Below are positions 9,846-21,204 of a stretch of DNA of 64,000 nt, one piece after another (within the stretch, counting starts at the first letter, position 1; the number at the start of each line of letters is the position of its first letter). The translations under genes and the position numbers were made by a program. The stretch is from Hysterangium stoloniferum (taxonomy: Eukaryota > Basidiomycota > Agaricomycetes > Hysterangiales > Hysterangiaceae), in NCBI GenBank assembly GCA_015178975.1, contig WHVD01000015.1:806001-870000 (forward strand), read 5' to 3'. The notes under the pieces were generated by a model. That model was not told the DNA's origin, did no database searches, and saw only the letters and a list, made by a program, of their open reading frames with translations.

Positions 9846-11189
9846 ATGAGTGACACTCTAACCGAAGGGAAAATTGATCGCAGCAGCCTTGTAGAAATTC
9901 AGACGACCTCTTGAGGTGTTCTCAATTTCTGTAAGTTGTGCAACCCGACTGTAAGGTCGTAAGAAGGTACATGGCGTTGACCCTACCATCGCAGCTTTAT
10001 TGCGGTAAAGGGTGTTCGCTCTTCTTCGGGCATTAAGCTGATGGCAAAGTTTTGAGACAAGGTTATTTATATAGGGCATGACTGGGGCGCGGTGACTGCG
10101 TGGCGGTTCACACTTTGGGATCCGGATTTTTTTTAAAATCAATTTTATAGTATGTGAGGACTGCGCCTATTGTCGACTGTGAATACACATAAAGTAACTT
10201 AAGTGGTTCCAAACAACCGACGTCCGACCGTGCACAGGCCTGATGATGAGCGAGTCTCAGTAAGGGCAGTCGACCCGGAGAGGTCAGCTTTACAGTCGTC
10301 TGCCACTGAGTCCCCTCTCCAAAGGTCTCCTTGAATCGGCCTGTCAGGTACACAAAACGGATTAAATCCGGTATCATATCAGGATCAGTGAGCAAACTGG
10401 CAGTATATTTCGCATGGAAGGAAGGACACCTACTTGAGCGATGAAGGTGCAATCAATTTACAATGACTTCTTTTCTTGTTTACAAATTGATATGGCGGTA
10501 TACAGGAATTTCAATACTATATAGAAAACTTTAAGGCTGGTGCTATGAACGGGCCTCTCAACTATTATCGCACAACCACGCACCGAGTTTGATGAAGGAG
10601 GTTAGACGTATATTTTTCTATTGGCTGCTAATCCTCGATGGAAAATTATCCAATCGGGATACTATTAGGATAAACTGCAAGCCGGGGAATCACAGTTTGA
10701 GACTCTCTATCTAGGTACTAAGTAACTTAGATAGAGCGGTGTAGAATATAAACCGGTGATATAGCTGGGCTTCCAGTTGAGGTTTCTACCCCTCAACTGG
10801 ACTAACTATATACTGTACTAGATGGTCTGTGCACTGATCTGTAAGACTATCTGCTCAGGAACTATCTAATAATAACTACCACATGATGTTAACCAGTTGA
10901 ATCTATACAGTTGCAACACGAGATATGAGGTCATAGCTAATTGTATATACTCATATTCTAACAGATACTTCCTATGAGCTTCCCGAAATCACTACTGTTC
11001 CTTTCTTGTGGGGCGATGAAGGTGCCGTATGTTCCCCTTCCCAAGTGGGGCGACTGAAGGAACACATCCCTTCACTACGAATTGTCCAAGTTTTCGGGAA
11101 GAGGCATTGGCTTATGGCTCAAAGTCCAGGCCTCGTCCATTGCTGAGTTCATACAGGTTGTCATTGAGAAGGTGCTGGCCAAGTTGTGA
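9846..11189 (+). pseudogene. Alpha/beta hydrolase (epoxide-hydrolase type), broken copy 1
   Basis: Epoxide hydrolases of this fold open epoxides through an Asp nucleophile. The nucleophile elbow reads VIYIGHDWGAVTAW (about 10065-10106). Further on come GAMNGPLNYYRTT (cap region), PFLWGDEGAVCSPSQVGRLK (acid-containing strand), HWLMAQSP with the catalytic His, and a C-terminal frame EFIQVVIEKVLAKL ending at 11187-11189. The gene is dead: in-frame TGA after MSDTLTEGKIDRSSLVEIQ..., more stops before the nucleophile and after the elbow, a one-base frame break before EFIQVV, and a solo LTR at 10663-10963 between the cap and the acid strand. The late frame break is shared by all three copies, so inactivation predates the duplications. 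Confidence 0.75.
10663..10963. mobile_element. Solo LTR, family X, copy 2
   Basis: 301 bp, first bases TATTAGG (TG changed to TA), end ATTCTAACA, with target duplication GATAC at 10658-10662 and 10964-10968. Nearly identical to 7842-8142. It is absent at this point in blocks B2 and B3, so it came after the block duplication or was never present in their ancestor. Confidence 0.9.
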
Positions 11190-12784
11190 ATGCCGTTGAT
11201 AAAGAAGTTATTTCCATTATTACACATACCTTTTGCCACCTACACTGACGTCCCACTAGACATTTTTAGAGATTAGGTTTTAGTGCGTCGAGGGTTGGGG
11301 GGCAGCATTTGTAGTTTTAGAGGGTAGCTAGTGGTTCATCAGGGATTTGGGAATGTTTACACCCACTATATAGACTCCCTAGCCTTCCTAAACTCCCCAG
11401 GTCTATAGTAAGCTTTCATATCAACTAGTAAATAGGGATCTCGCGAAAGTAGTGTGTCTAGTCGTATCTAGCCGAGCTAGCTAGCTCTCCTAGATGGCTC
11501 TAGACAATCTAAACGGCATACTTAGTGATCTTCCCACTTTCCTGATGTTAGAGCTTTAAAAACTAGAACTTGGTATATTGTTTTGTGTCGAGGATCAATA
11601 AGAGTTGACTAGAACGTCTGCGGACACTCACTCGGGTACAGAGAACCCATCGGACAGAGTCAGTATATATTCTTTCCCCTTTAGACAACGATTGCCGACT
11701 ATTCAGCTATGCAGTGCCACGAGCAAATGCATTTTCCTCTTCTGCACGATACCTGCAGGGAGTTTGAAAGCAGCTACATCTTTTTTTAAAGTGGAGATTC
11801 AATTCGGAAGTTTTCTTTATCAGATCTTACTGACATCACGGAATGCAAGCGATGGTTTTAAATTCAACTTGCGGAGTTCATAACGTCTTAAGGTCATATG
11901 AGATAATTGTTAATTACTTACGATAAGAGCACCTAATCTGTCTCCCTTTATTGTTCTGTTAGTTTCTCCTTTATTTGATTCCTTTCTACGTAGGAATTTC
12001 CTGGATGGACTACCATGGCCAATTATCACTCCTCTATTAGGTATATACAAGTTTGAAGGAGTACCTGGAAACAGCACTGGCACATCACTTTTACCATCTT
12101 TTAACCTTCCGCAAACAGCTTGCTTCGGATATTGATCCCCTCTAATCTACAACTCTTTAGTCAATTGATCCCTCTGACCTACAACCCGTTAGGTATTGAT
12201 TCGCTCTGTGATCCCCTTTGCCACACTCGCGCCCTATTTCCAGGTTGTTCACGACAGGTTTGTGTTATTCGATTAAGTAGATATGAGTAATCAAGTGAAA
12301 CGTGCGTGTAGTACAAGAATTCGCGCGCAAGAGCCCCGAAGCATATGAAGTGGTTTTGCAGGCTCAATACGTGGAATCCACATAGACTTGTCAAGTTTAC
12401 TTGATTATCGCTTCTGTATATTCTAAACCCTGCCATGGCTATGTAGTAACCCGACCGTGTATGTAAAATTGGTTTTGACCCGAAGGCCTAGGAAGATCTA
12501 GCTAGGAAAGGGACATAAAATGGGGAAGTTACTCACACCTTAACACCACCATAGTCCAAGGCTGAGCTTCTCCTTTCGACCTGCTCTTTACCACCTCTTG
12601 TGCTTTCAAGGCCATGTCTGGCTAGTTCCTGGCAATTTCTTTGATTACCCAAGCCTCTGAGCCACCTGAGCTTTTGACAGAGTTCATATGCCCAAGAATT
12701 ATATAGAATCTCATATGTCCACATCAAGTATCTCTGCCCCATCTACCTCGCACACGATAATGCCACCTGCTCCCCAACGCCCAG
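11190..12784. other. Block B interior, no firm gene
   Basis: Conserved with the other B blocks but without a frame shared by all copies. Minus frames near 26625-26933 and 38510-38692 and plus frames near 11605-11883 are not supported across copies. Coding origin of parts of this stretch is possible but undecided. Confidence 0.45.
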
Positions 12785-12946
12785 GTTCCTACCCCTTCGG
12801 AGCCGGCGCCTGATCGGGCCTCTCTCATTAATCCGCCAGCACCCGGGGACTCTCTGACTACATCACACACTGGTCCCTTCACACTACTGTCTCCAGGCTC
12901 ACCTGTACTTAGTGACTTTGTCAAATCTGATTCATATACATCCTGA
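12785..12946 (+). CDS. Candidate C-terminal exon, Ser/Pro/Thr-rich (copy 1)
   Basis: After the acceptor CGCCCAG the frame reads VPTPSEPAPDRASLINPPAP and ends SDFVKSDSYTS, then TGA. In block B2 (27513-27677) the same frame is kept, with mostly conservative changes and one extra codon (VIK for VK). A whole-codon indel supports real coding descent. Upstream exons were not identified. The low-complexity composition suggests a disordered tail. Block B3 has frame-breaking indels here. Confidence 0.35.
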   Translation, partial: VPTPSEPAPDRASLINPPAPGDSLTTSHTGPFTLLSPGSPVLSDFVKSDSYTS

Positions 12947-14461
12947 ATTAATTGTGGTTTCCCATGATGGACTTTGTATTTCCGCATTCATCAATTATAT
13001 GCCGCCGCCATAGTTTTGTCCTAAGACAACATTTAAATGTTAACTCATCATTGTGAATGTGTAAATATACTACTGCTTAAAATACATATAACAAGAGTTT
13101 ATAGAGAATAGTTGAAATGGTATGCATCAGGAAAGTGGGAAGATCAGTAAGTATGCTGTCTATATTGTCTAGAGCCATCTAGAAGAGCTAGCTACATCAG
13201 TAAAATGGTATTAAATGCTGGGAGGAGGTACCCCTATTCTGGGATGCTCCACACGCTCCACAACTTCCAGGAGCTTCCTAGAATGGGGGGATCTCCTCTG
13301 GGAGCCATCTGGAACAAATACGTTTACTGATGTAGCTCGGCTAGACTCGGATAGACACACTACTTTCGCAAGATCCCTATTTACTAGTCGGTATAAAAGC
13401 TTACTATAGAGCTAAGGAGTCTACATAATGGGTATAGACCTTCCCAAATCCCTGATGTGGTGCCAGTTGATGCCACAGCAGCTCGGGCTGATGAACAAAA
13501 TGTGTAATATTTGACCTTTCCTTGATATAGTCCCCAATGACTCAATCCCGTTATATTTTTCAATGTGCATAATTACTTAATTAGCTCCACTTGCGATTAC
13601 ACTTTAAATGATTTGGAAGGGCTCGACTCATAATCAGCTCAGATAAGCCCTCAAGATAAGATTGATCAGCATGAGTACAGTATGGCTTCTTGCCCTACCA
13701 ATTATTTCGTTAAATATTAGGAGATTATTCAGGTTTCATTTCATGTGTGTGAATACAGCCTGGGCTGTGCATCATCAGCAGAATGCCACATGTCTTGCAT
13801 TCCACTTGAATACATTCTTTGCATGTGTTGGAGGGAGAGACAGGTGTTCCACAGGGCTGAAGTGTGAGACAGTAATAATGTGTTAATACAGTATTTGAGG
13901 AAATGAAAGCTGAGGGGATTCACAGACAGATTGTGCATATTGAACTCCCAACCCCCACTTGAGCATCTGTTTCCTTGGTGTGAAATGCTGTTATCCCATA
14001 GGTAGATGAAGTACACTCAACACACTGATTTTCACTTTGTGTAGGTGATTGTAGACACGTCACTGGTAGCTTGACAAGTAGATGCTTTACATTTCAAACA
14101 ATTACAGTAAGTCTTCATGCCTTGGTCTGACAGGAATGAACAACCTTCTGTACAACATACATGTCAGATGGCACAGAAGGCTGGGAGACTGGAGTTCATA
14201 TTCGAAAGGCAGGAGCATTTTTCACACTGTCAAAGCTACACAGCTTGCACCTGCCTTGAGAGTATAATGAGCTGTTTGACATATGACATCTAAAATGCAA
14301 GTCAAAGGGTCTTGTGAGTCAGAGAATGAGTTCACCTGTTGACTTCACCTGTTTCCCTAGCATTCCCACTGTGTTAAAACTGCCACATTGATAATTTTAT
14401 ATGTTTCTAGTCAGACATTTATAACAGATCTAATCCCAACAAAATAGCAACAGAGCAGGGG
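12947..14461. other. Block B interior, no firm gene
   Basis: Paralogous with 27.7-28.9 kb and 41.0-41.9 kb. Several short frames exist, but none keeps the same phase in all copies. Nothing recognisable by motif. Confidence 0.45.
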
Positions 14462-14762
14462 CTATATAGTGACTGTCGACCAGAATATCTCCATTGGCCC
14501 TCTAGCAACTGCATGTAATTGAAATTTCTGAGCAGCAGCCACAAAAATCACACTTCTGGCCTTTAAATATATTCCCGCTTTATCCACTGCAGTGGTAATG
14601 TGAACTTCACCCTCCAGCACAATCCCGGTAGTTGCTTGGGGGCAGGTTAAAGTTGTTCCTCACTGTAATGCGGATCAAGAGAAGTATGCAGTACAGTAAA
14701 TTCCACAAGGGGTGGGTCATATGCTGTTGTACAGTATGTCCACGTGTACTGCCTTTGTACAG
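14462..14762 (-). pseudogene. Phosphomannose isomerase 3' fragment, block B1
   Basis: Homologous to the last part of the larger PMI copies at 50.8 and 58.9 kb (EFTVL..., EGEVHIT..., IFVAAA-like segments), but with several frame breaks and stops. It ends abruptly at about 14762, where similarity to the other copies stops. Confidence 0.7.
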
Positions 14763-14799
14763 TGTTGGACCTTTGTGTCCAGTGTGTAGCCCTGGCTGT

Positions 14800-15010
14800 C
14801 TTGCTATGACTTCTCCTTGTCCATCTCCCCTCAATACCCCCGACTGAGACCTTATCATGACCTTCTCCTTGTGTACCATCAATCCATCTTCCCTCGATAC
14901 TCCTAATCGAGATCTATTCCCTTTTTCACTGCCCTGATCAGAAGTCATAATCCCCCTTGTTCCTTAGCTATTATCTGACCTTTTCCCTTGATTCTACCAG
15001 AGGTATATAT
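14800..15010. repeat. Degenerate repeat with palindromic cores
   Basis: Units start ATGACTTCTCCTTGT and ATGACCTTCTCCTTGT (about 14806 and 14858). Each is followed by a self-complementary core: CTCA...TGAG near 14829-14846 and CTCGAT...ATCGAG near 14893-14910. A third palindrome, CTGATCAG, follows near 14934. The style recalls the hairpin array at 7.5 kb, but the fold is less regular. Confidence 0.4.
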
Positions 15011-15084
15011 TATTTAGGTATCAAGAGTCATGGTGAAAGAAAGTAGGTAGCTATTCTCACTCACACTGAACATCTACCCCATAC

Positions 15085-15180
15085 TGTATATCTTACATTC
15101 TACCAGTCTACAACAAAGATAACCTTATCCTGTCTGCTACCACCAAGTGAGGTTGATTCAACAACCTTTCAGTGTCTCAA
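15085..15180 (+). mobile_element. Possible LTR R/U5 remnant with hairpin, copy 2
   Basis: Counterpart of 1960-2075. The hairpin is AGGTTG (15150-15155) with CAACCT (15162-15167). No target duplication found. Confidence 0.35.
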
Positions 15181-15349
15181 TGATACTAGTTTTGTGGTTC
15201 TCCCTCAATCTTTGTAAACAGAATGGCCATCCAAATGGCACATCACATGCAAAAGACCCAGAACCTTCTTCCTCATTTAAGGTGGCCATGCAGAAAATCT
15301 CAAATGCAATAATTGAAGATCTTGGAGATTTGGAAGATGATTTGCTTTT

Positions 15350-15455
15350 CACCAGCTGAGTCATGCATCTGCCTGGAGCTCTGCTCCAGCATGAAATAAA
15401 CAACTTATCTTAACCCCATTTATCACCACATCTGTGTTAAGCATGGGGCTCACAG
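15350..15455 (+). mobile_element. Gypsy-type LTR end and possible primer-binding site
   Basis: CTGGAGCTCTGCTCCAG and the following AACTTATC...CACATCTGTGT match 7427-7490. After an end ...TTAAGCA comes TGGGGCTCACAGG, which starts with TGG as most tRNA 3'-end primer-binding sites do. Only this fragment remains. Confidence 0.35.
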
Positions 15456-16129
15456 GTGGGTCTGGGGGAAACCTGCAAGGCTGCAAACAATGACTCATAC
15501 ATGTCTCACAATCAATATTGAAGAGCTTCCTTGGGCAGCAGGGAGATTAGAGGGAGAACATCAAACAGGAACTGACATAGTTTGAGAGCCATTAATTTCA
15601 TGGTGTGGGTGGTGGATCAAAATCTTTATCAGAATACCTTCTTGAGAATTCATTCAAGTGTATATATATTGGATAATGCTTTCATATGTAGCTACTGTGT
15701 TTATATTCATAAAACCTCTGAGAAACAATTAAACCTGGCATCTGTCTTGATTTCTTCCATGATGTTTTAAGATATATTAATTGTTGTATTACTAGTAACT
15801 GAAGATTTCATTAATAGTTCAATCACATAAATTGAAATAATAGTATGACCTTTTCTGCACTGATTATGACACATTCATCTCATAAACAATCACTCCTAGT
15901 ATTGGAAAAACTGTGGAGTTCTAAGCATTCTAAAAAAGCATTTGATAGAGATATAGTGGTAGTGAGTCTGGGTCCTTCTCCTGAGAGGAAAATATTGAGA
16001 TACTGCAAGCTGGAAAACATCATTAAAACTTTTCCTTTATTATTTAATTTATAAATTTACCACATGCTAGTGTGTGCCCTGAGTCAAACTGTTGAGATGA
16101 GATGGACTTCAATCTCACCCAGGTATAGC
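15456..16129. other. AT-rich stretch without genes
   Basis: Short frames only; no domain, repeat partner or RNA gene recognised. Confidence 0.5.
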
Positions 16130-16740
16130 AGGGACCCTCGCAAATGCGCGGGGAGCTCTATTCGCATGTAGCTACATATATATACAATAAGAACAATAGA
16201 ATCTCACTGAGGAGAACAATAAAGATGTGAAACAAGAGGACAATGGGGGAAAGGAACAAAGGAATATGAGCTTGTATGATGCTCGAAATCCAACACAAAC
16301 CTGATGGAAAATGGAGATTATACTATGTCCAGTCCTGTTAAAATGAAAGACTCAAGAACCTAATAGTAGTTTAACTCAGTCACGTTGTAGGTAAGGTAAC
16401 AGACTGATATATTATGTACCTAATAGTAGTTTATTAATAAACAACTATTAGTTACAGTAAGGTGAGTAGCTTAGGATCTTAACTCACCTCAGTCACGTTG
16501 TAGGTAAGGTAACGGACTGAGGTGTTTCTACTATGGTCGACTACCTTATATAGCAACCGGTCGGCTCTGAGTGAGCGACGCGTAAGCCTAAATTCAACAA
16601 GTCCTGGTGCATGGCATACAGTATATCATACCCTGACATATCAACTGTTGCATTAAGTGCCCATCCATGGTCATTCCATGGGTGTGTGATGGAAGTACCA
16701 GCCAGGCCTGTTACCATGATCACAGGATTCCAATATATAG
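16130..16740. mobile_element. Degenerate family-Y LTR remnants
   Basis: Near 16275-16296 the text ATGATGCTCGAAATCCAACA matches the 3' end of the family-Y LTRs at 22309-25817 and 39367-40065. From about 16336 a TGTTAAAATG start is followed by a duplicated CTCAGTCACGTTGTAGGTAA block and TAACGGACTGAGG, the same layout as in family Y. No target duplications were found, and the right end is unclear. Confidence 0.45.
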
Positions 16741-17521
16741 TTTAACTTTGGCAAAGTGGTAGTGAGACTCCTACACTACGATCTTGTCATCAATACGCGT
16801 GACATCACGTGTTCTGTTGTGTCGAGCAGTAGATAGCCACATGTTTCTTTCTCATTGCTTCTATATGTCCTTTGTTCTATATTCGCTGACTTGGACTCAG
16901 GGCATCAGTCCGGTGTCTTCGGTTGAAGCCGCCTACCCAGTGTGTCAGCCGGCATTCATTCATGGTAAACCACAATCATAAAAGTTGACCATGCAAGAAA
17001 ACTACAACGACAGAAACTCCAATTTGGGAGAAGAGATAAGATGTCAATTGACAGAAATAGAGCGCAATGTGGGCGGTGTGACTGACATAATTGAGTGCCG
17101 TTCAGTTTGTATCCGACTCATAACGTATAAGGGGAAGAATTGTAGAAAGTGTCACATGTACTACGGATGTCTCAAAAAAACACAAGATCACCCCCCACTC
17201 TAAAAAATGCGGAAACAAAGTTTAAATTTCTAAATGAAGTAGCTTCTTTGACGCACTGCTTCTATAGATTCATCAAATGACATCCAACCAAAAGCTTCTA
17301 TTATGTGCTTTCTTTCCTGTGTCCAGTTTGGAAGGTACTTGACATGGATGCTCAGTTCGTATCAATGGATAGTATCAGAATGAAGATCCGATGATCGGAG
17401 GTGGAGCCCTATTCTGTGAGGTAGATGCGCCTACTATACAGCCTTCGTATTATTAAAAGATGTTGTCCCATATAAGTAACAGTCATTTCTACACGAGTCC
17501 TTCACCTTTCATTTCTTCGCG

Positions 17522-18624
17522 ATGTCTCAAGAGATGGCTGAATTTGTTCTGCGGGTTTCGGATCGGTAAGCTGTATCAGGTCGTATCTACTTGTCCGAGA
17601 TGACAGGCTGACGACATCCGCTTAACAGTCGGTCTTACATCTATGTTATTACGGCCTCGATTGGTCAGTCCCGTGCATGGTTTTGGTATACTCTCAACGA
17701 AATCTCTGCAGCGGTTTTCACATATGACACCCTCCTCACATTATCTCGCGAAGTGGAACACATATGGAAGCCTCGACCATTCTTCAGGTTGGGGACTATT
17801 CTTTATCTAGTGACACGATGTACACCCCTTCTCCTCTGGGCCATGATGTTATATTTGGAACTGGCGAACACATCTATCACGGTATGTGGTTTTGTGGCTT
17901 ATATCAGAGGAACGCTGTGACAGTACGCACAGTATGGGGCTTAGATACCCGATGTAATCCTCCTGGCTTACATGATTCCTATCTTAGAACATGTAGACGA
18001 CTTCTCTATTTAATTGACTCTTTGGATATCTTGTTTTTGATCGGGACGCATGGTAATCACTGGTGGTTCGGTCATATTATTGCTAGAGTCTCACAACCAA
18101 ACGCTTTAGGATTCCTTATGGCAAGAGCATACGCCATCTCAAACAAGAATATTCTCCTGATAGTAATACTACTGCCTCTTGTATTTGCATCCACAGGATT
18201 ACAAGTGGTACGTCCACAGGCCAATCGCACTCGGCGAATCCTGATTCAGGATTACATTGGCTGACGGATTCAGATCAGTTCGGGACAATCCTGGACGCAT
18301 GTCAATTAACTTTCGCTACACAAAAGCGCCTTGCCTTGTACGTCCAGCCGTTTGCGATGCAATTCATTTATGTTGCATAACTAAGAATAAATTTTTGAAG
18401 AGGTACCAACTTGCCCCCAACTTGCCCCCATCATCAGACATCAACTGAATTTGTTGACAGTAGATACCATTCAATCTACGATCGTAGTGGGCTACGACAC
18501 GATTATATTTCTGATAACCATCTGGTACATGTTATCAACGGTCAGAAAACAAAGATCTCTTCCAGATCAATTTGAAAAAAAATCTATTCTATTTCTCATC
18601 GTTTACCAAGGTACGACAAAATAA
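17522..18624 (+). pseudogene. DUF6533 membrane protein, copy 1 (nonsense in exon 3)
   Basis: Same exon plan as the intact copy at 53032-54117: ATG at 17522, then exons with YDTLLTLSREVEHIWKPRP and ARAYAISNKNILLI. In the third exon the codon that is TAC, TAT or CAA in the other copies is TAA here (...HVDDFSI then stop). The next intron's branch site CTAAC is changed to CTCAC. An 11-bp duplication (CTTGCCCCCAA) lies in the intron before the last modelled exon. Long frames in another phase (MEASTILQ...) are shadows of this gene. Confidence 0.7.
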
Positions 18625-19723
18625 TTTGTCTGAGTAAAATATCATTGAGAAGTTATTCTTTAGGGGCTTTGAGATATGGGTAATTGCGCTCCTTCTTTAA
18701 AAAGCTTTCAACCTTGAACAGCCCGTCCTAGCTTTGTCCTCACAGTTACCGTCACTACCACTGTCACATTGAAGGTTTGTCAGCCCTCTTGTTAAAGATT
18801 CCTTCTTGACCAAGTCTTCAAAATAGACGCTGAGGGTGAGTCAATTAATACGTTTAATGTAGGGGTACATAACTTCGTAATAGCCCAGCCTCCGAGGCAT
18901 CATTACACCAGTGCAGAACTTGTAAGTGTACTCCTGCTATGTCGCTTTATATCAGCTCTCATAAAAATGCTCTCAGTTTATCCGCCATCATTCTCTGCCG
19001 ATTTCAGCTGGACCTAAGGGAGAGACATGTTAGACGTGACGATTGCACAATGGATCAAGTTACATTTGGAACGTTCAAGGCCGTTACTAGGAGAGTCCAT
19101 GGGGCGGTCGTGGACGAGTTTGGCGACACGGAGCTTATTGACAGCTTGTAAATGCGATAGCGATAATAGTTTGGAAGATTATCTGCCTCTCCCGCCCGTG
19201 GTGTATGAAATGTTCGTCTCACCTGTCTTGAAAGTGTAATGATAGCCTCGCGTATCATATTGCTGTTTGTTGTGGATAATGATAAAGATGATTAAACCAT
19301 GGAGACTAAAATTGCTAAGCGCTTGCGAAGAAGATAAGAAGGTGCAGAGGATGGCAACAAGGTTGATAACGTGAGGTTTAAAACAGTGGCAACAGACATC
19401 CTTGGCTATCATGCACCTTCCGCCACTTCCTCTTCGACTTAACAAAGCGGTTCAGTCAGTAGGAGTTTGGTTGGCGATTTCACCAACAACTCGCCCGCTG
19501 TCCCCATATTTAGGGAGACTTACGATTAGTTCCACCATAGCACCGCACTCCCTCGATTTCACTTCCCACTCATACCCTGAATATCATAGGAGTGGACACT
19601 ATTCAGGCGGTCCTGTGTGCTGTGTAGGGAGTTTCTCAGAGCTGACGTTTAGCATTGTCGCTACCAAAGTGGATTGAGTCCAAGAAGCGCAGAAACATAA
19701 TAACTTGCTATGTATCTATTCTC

Positions 19724-19953
19724 TCGGCTCGGATTACGAAAGCTGGTGGGCGGCGGCACGTGGTAGCACGGGAGAGGAGTTGGTGCGGCAGCTGTACCTG
19801 GGAATACTCGAAGATCATACGGTATACGAGCCAAAGTTGGTTGAGTTTGTTCGGGCAGTTAAAATTGCAAGGATGACCCCGCATCAAAAGACGACAAGTC
19901 ACCTTCTTACCAGCCAAACCGCTATCCAGTCCCATACCTTCCTTAGAGGTTAA
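19724..19953 (+). CDS. Unknown coding-like fragment, block A copy 1
   Basis: Frame SDYESWW...EELVRQLYLGILEDHTVYEPKL followed by VEFVRAVKIARM. The phase is kept in the other three A blocks (near 35552, 55114 and 62690) while lengths vary by small indels. This suggests a real exon of an otherwise unrecognised gene. Flanking exons and product are unknown. Confidence 0.3.
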
Positions 19954-20340
19954 CCTGGGCAATGTGTCATACAACTGGCCCATGAAAAACTGCAGAGGTC
20001 TCTTAGCTCAAGCATCGTCTGGGCGTTGAAATTACGTGGGTATGATTGTAAAATGGTTACAGGGAATGAGGGCAGATGTCAAAGCGAGGAAGCTGGGTTG
20101 ATCGCCAGGACAAAAGTCAAACGCACCATTCCTATCCTTTCCAACACTATCCCGGGAGTTCGTCAGCCGTCAAAGCACACCACAATATGCAAGCGAAACG
20201 CCTCGAACGTTAGTCTTCCATACGTCCCGTCTAGGCTCGCTCTGGCGCTGCCGTTCATGCAAGAAAACTACAATTTCAGATATTTCAATCAGGTTTTCAA
20301 GTTATCCTGGCATAAAAAATCGCTTTAGCTCATCTGATTT

Positions 20341-21204
20341 CTTTTGACACGTTTCTCATCCCATGCTTCATAGCGCTGAGGCCCAAATTCTCGATCTCGG
20401 AAATATGTTCTAAACTTGAAGTTGATGATAAATTAAATTTTAGCCCGAGAATGTTCACTAAACCTTTTCTGTCTTGAGGTTTCCGTTTGTGTCAGTTGTT
20501 TGCATCCATTATGGTTGACGCCATCCTACTAGAAGACGAGTATTGAAGAACTCAGCGCGTGAACAAAATGAGGCAATGTACCGCTGAGAGTATGTAGCGT
20601 TAGGTCGTATCTAATGATACTCCCATCTAGATAACCGTGAATTCCTCTGGTGTGAGCTGTGGACAAGATGATCTCCTTCCAATAATACCATTTATTTCCA
20701 TCAAAACGCTCATCAGCAGAGAGTTGAAACAGGGATGGTTGAGTAGACATATTCACAAGTTATCAGCTATAATCAAGTTGGTTGTTAAGAGTGTGGTGAA
20801 CACTAGTTCGGTGGTCGGTTCGGGTCAAGAGTTGTCAGTCGAGATTCAGCAATTCGAGTGGTCAGTAATTCGGTCGAGGTCCAGCAACGTGGGACGGGGC
20901 CCATAACCTATAACAAATAGAATCGACTAAATATTCTAATTGTACCTATAACAAAATAGAATCTCTCAGTTGACACGAAAGAATCGACTGAGGTGCAATA
21001 GCGCCGAAGGAGCCTAGTATTTATACAAAAGAAAACAATAGAGGAATAAGGACTCTGAGTGGTGATAGCTGTCAAAACTAATGGAGCTAACGGAGCAAGG
21101 AAAACCCTTCTCTCCAAAAGATTTTAGGATCCGTAGTAAAGCCTTATCTTATATAAACTCCAATAGACTCTATCTGATCCTTATAAGATTTAAAATTGGT
21201 CACA
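20341..21204 (-). mobile_element. Truncated Ty1/copia element (5' LTR, PBS, start of gag), copy 1
   Basis: Minus orientation. LTR 21204-20909 runs TGTGACC...GTTATA. Next comes the primer-binding site GGTTATGGGCCCC (20908-20896), then gag from ATG at 20756: MNMSTQPSLFQLSADERFDG with NKWYYWKEI and GIHGYLDGSI, typical of copia gag N-termini. The frame breaks near 20530, and protease, integrase and RT are absent. No 3' LTR is present. The same truncated unit occurs in blocks A2 and A4 and partly in A3, so truncation predates block duplication. The LTR abuts the block-B start (TAACCCGAAGG). Confidence 0.75.
20896..20908 (-). other. Copia primer-binding site, half-tRNA type
   Basis: The plus strand reads GGGGCCCATAACC, the expected sequence of an initiator tRNA-Met anticodon stem-loop (CAT anticodon centred). 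The element's RNA would therefore pair with an internal tRNA segment, as in Drosophila copia and yeast Ty5, rather than with the tRNA 3' end. The site recurs at 36738-36750 and 39810-39822. Confidence 0.65.

Larger units (their letters stand above)
9484..14762. repeat. Duplicated block B, copy 1
   Basis: Paralogous to 21208-31120 and 37058-44450 in the same order: divergent small ORF, alpha/beta hydrolase remnant, unknown exons, PMI fragment. It is the most diverged copy and stops inside the PMI fragment. It differs from the others by the solo LTR at 10663 and by lacking the roughly 207-bp block found at 26262-26468. Confidence 0.85.

Noticed and set aside
10108..10452. 114-residue minus-strand frame (MHLHRSSRC...) as a gene
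   Set aside because: It lies antisense to the alpha/beta hydrolase remnant, and its frame is broken or rearranged in the other copies.
17764..18264. 166-residue frame (MEASTILQ...) and its counterparts in the other A blocks as a gene
   Set aside because: It overlaps introns and exons of the DUF6533 model in another phase. The family motifs appear only when the spliced frames are followed.
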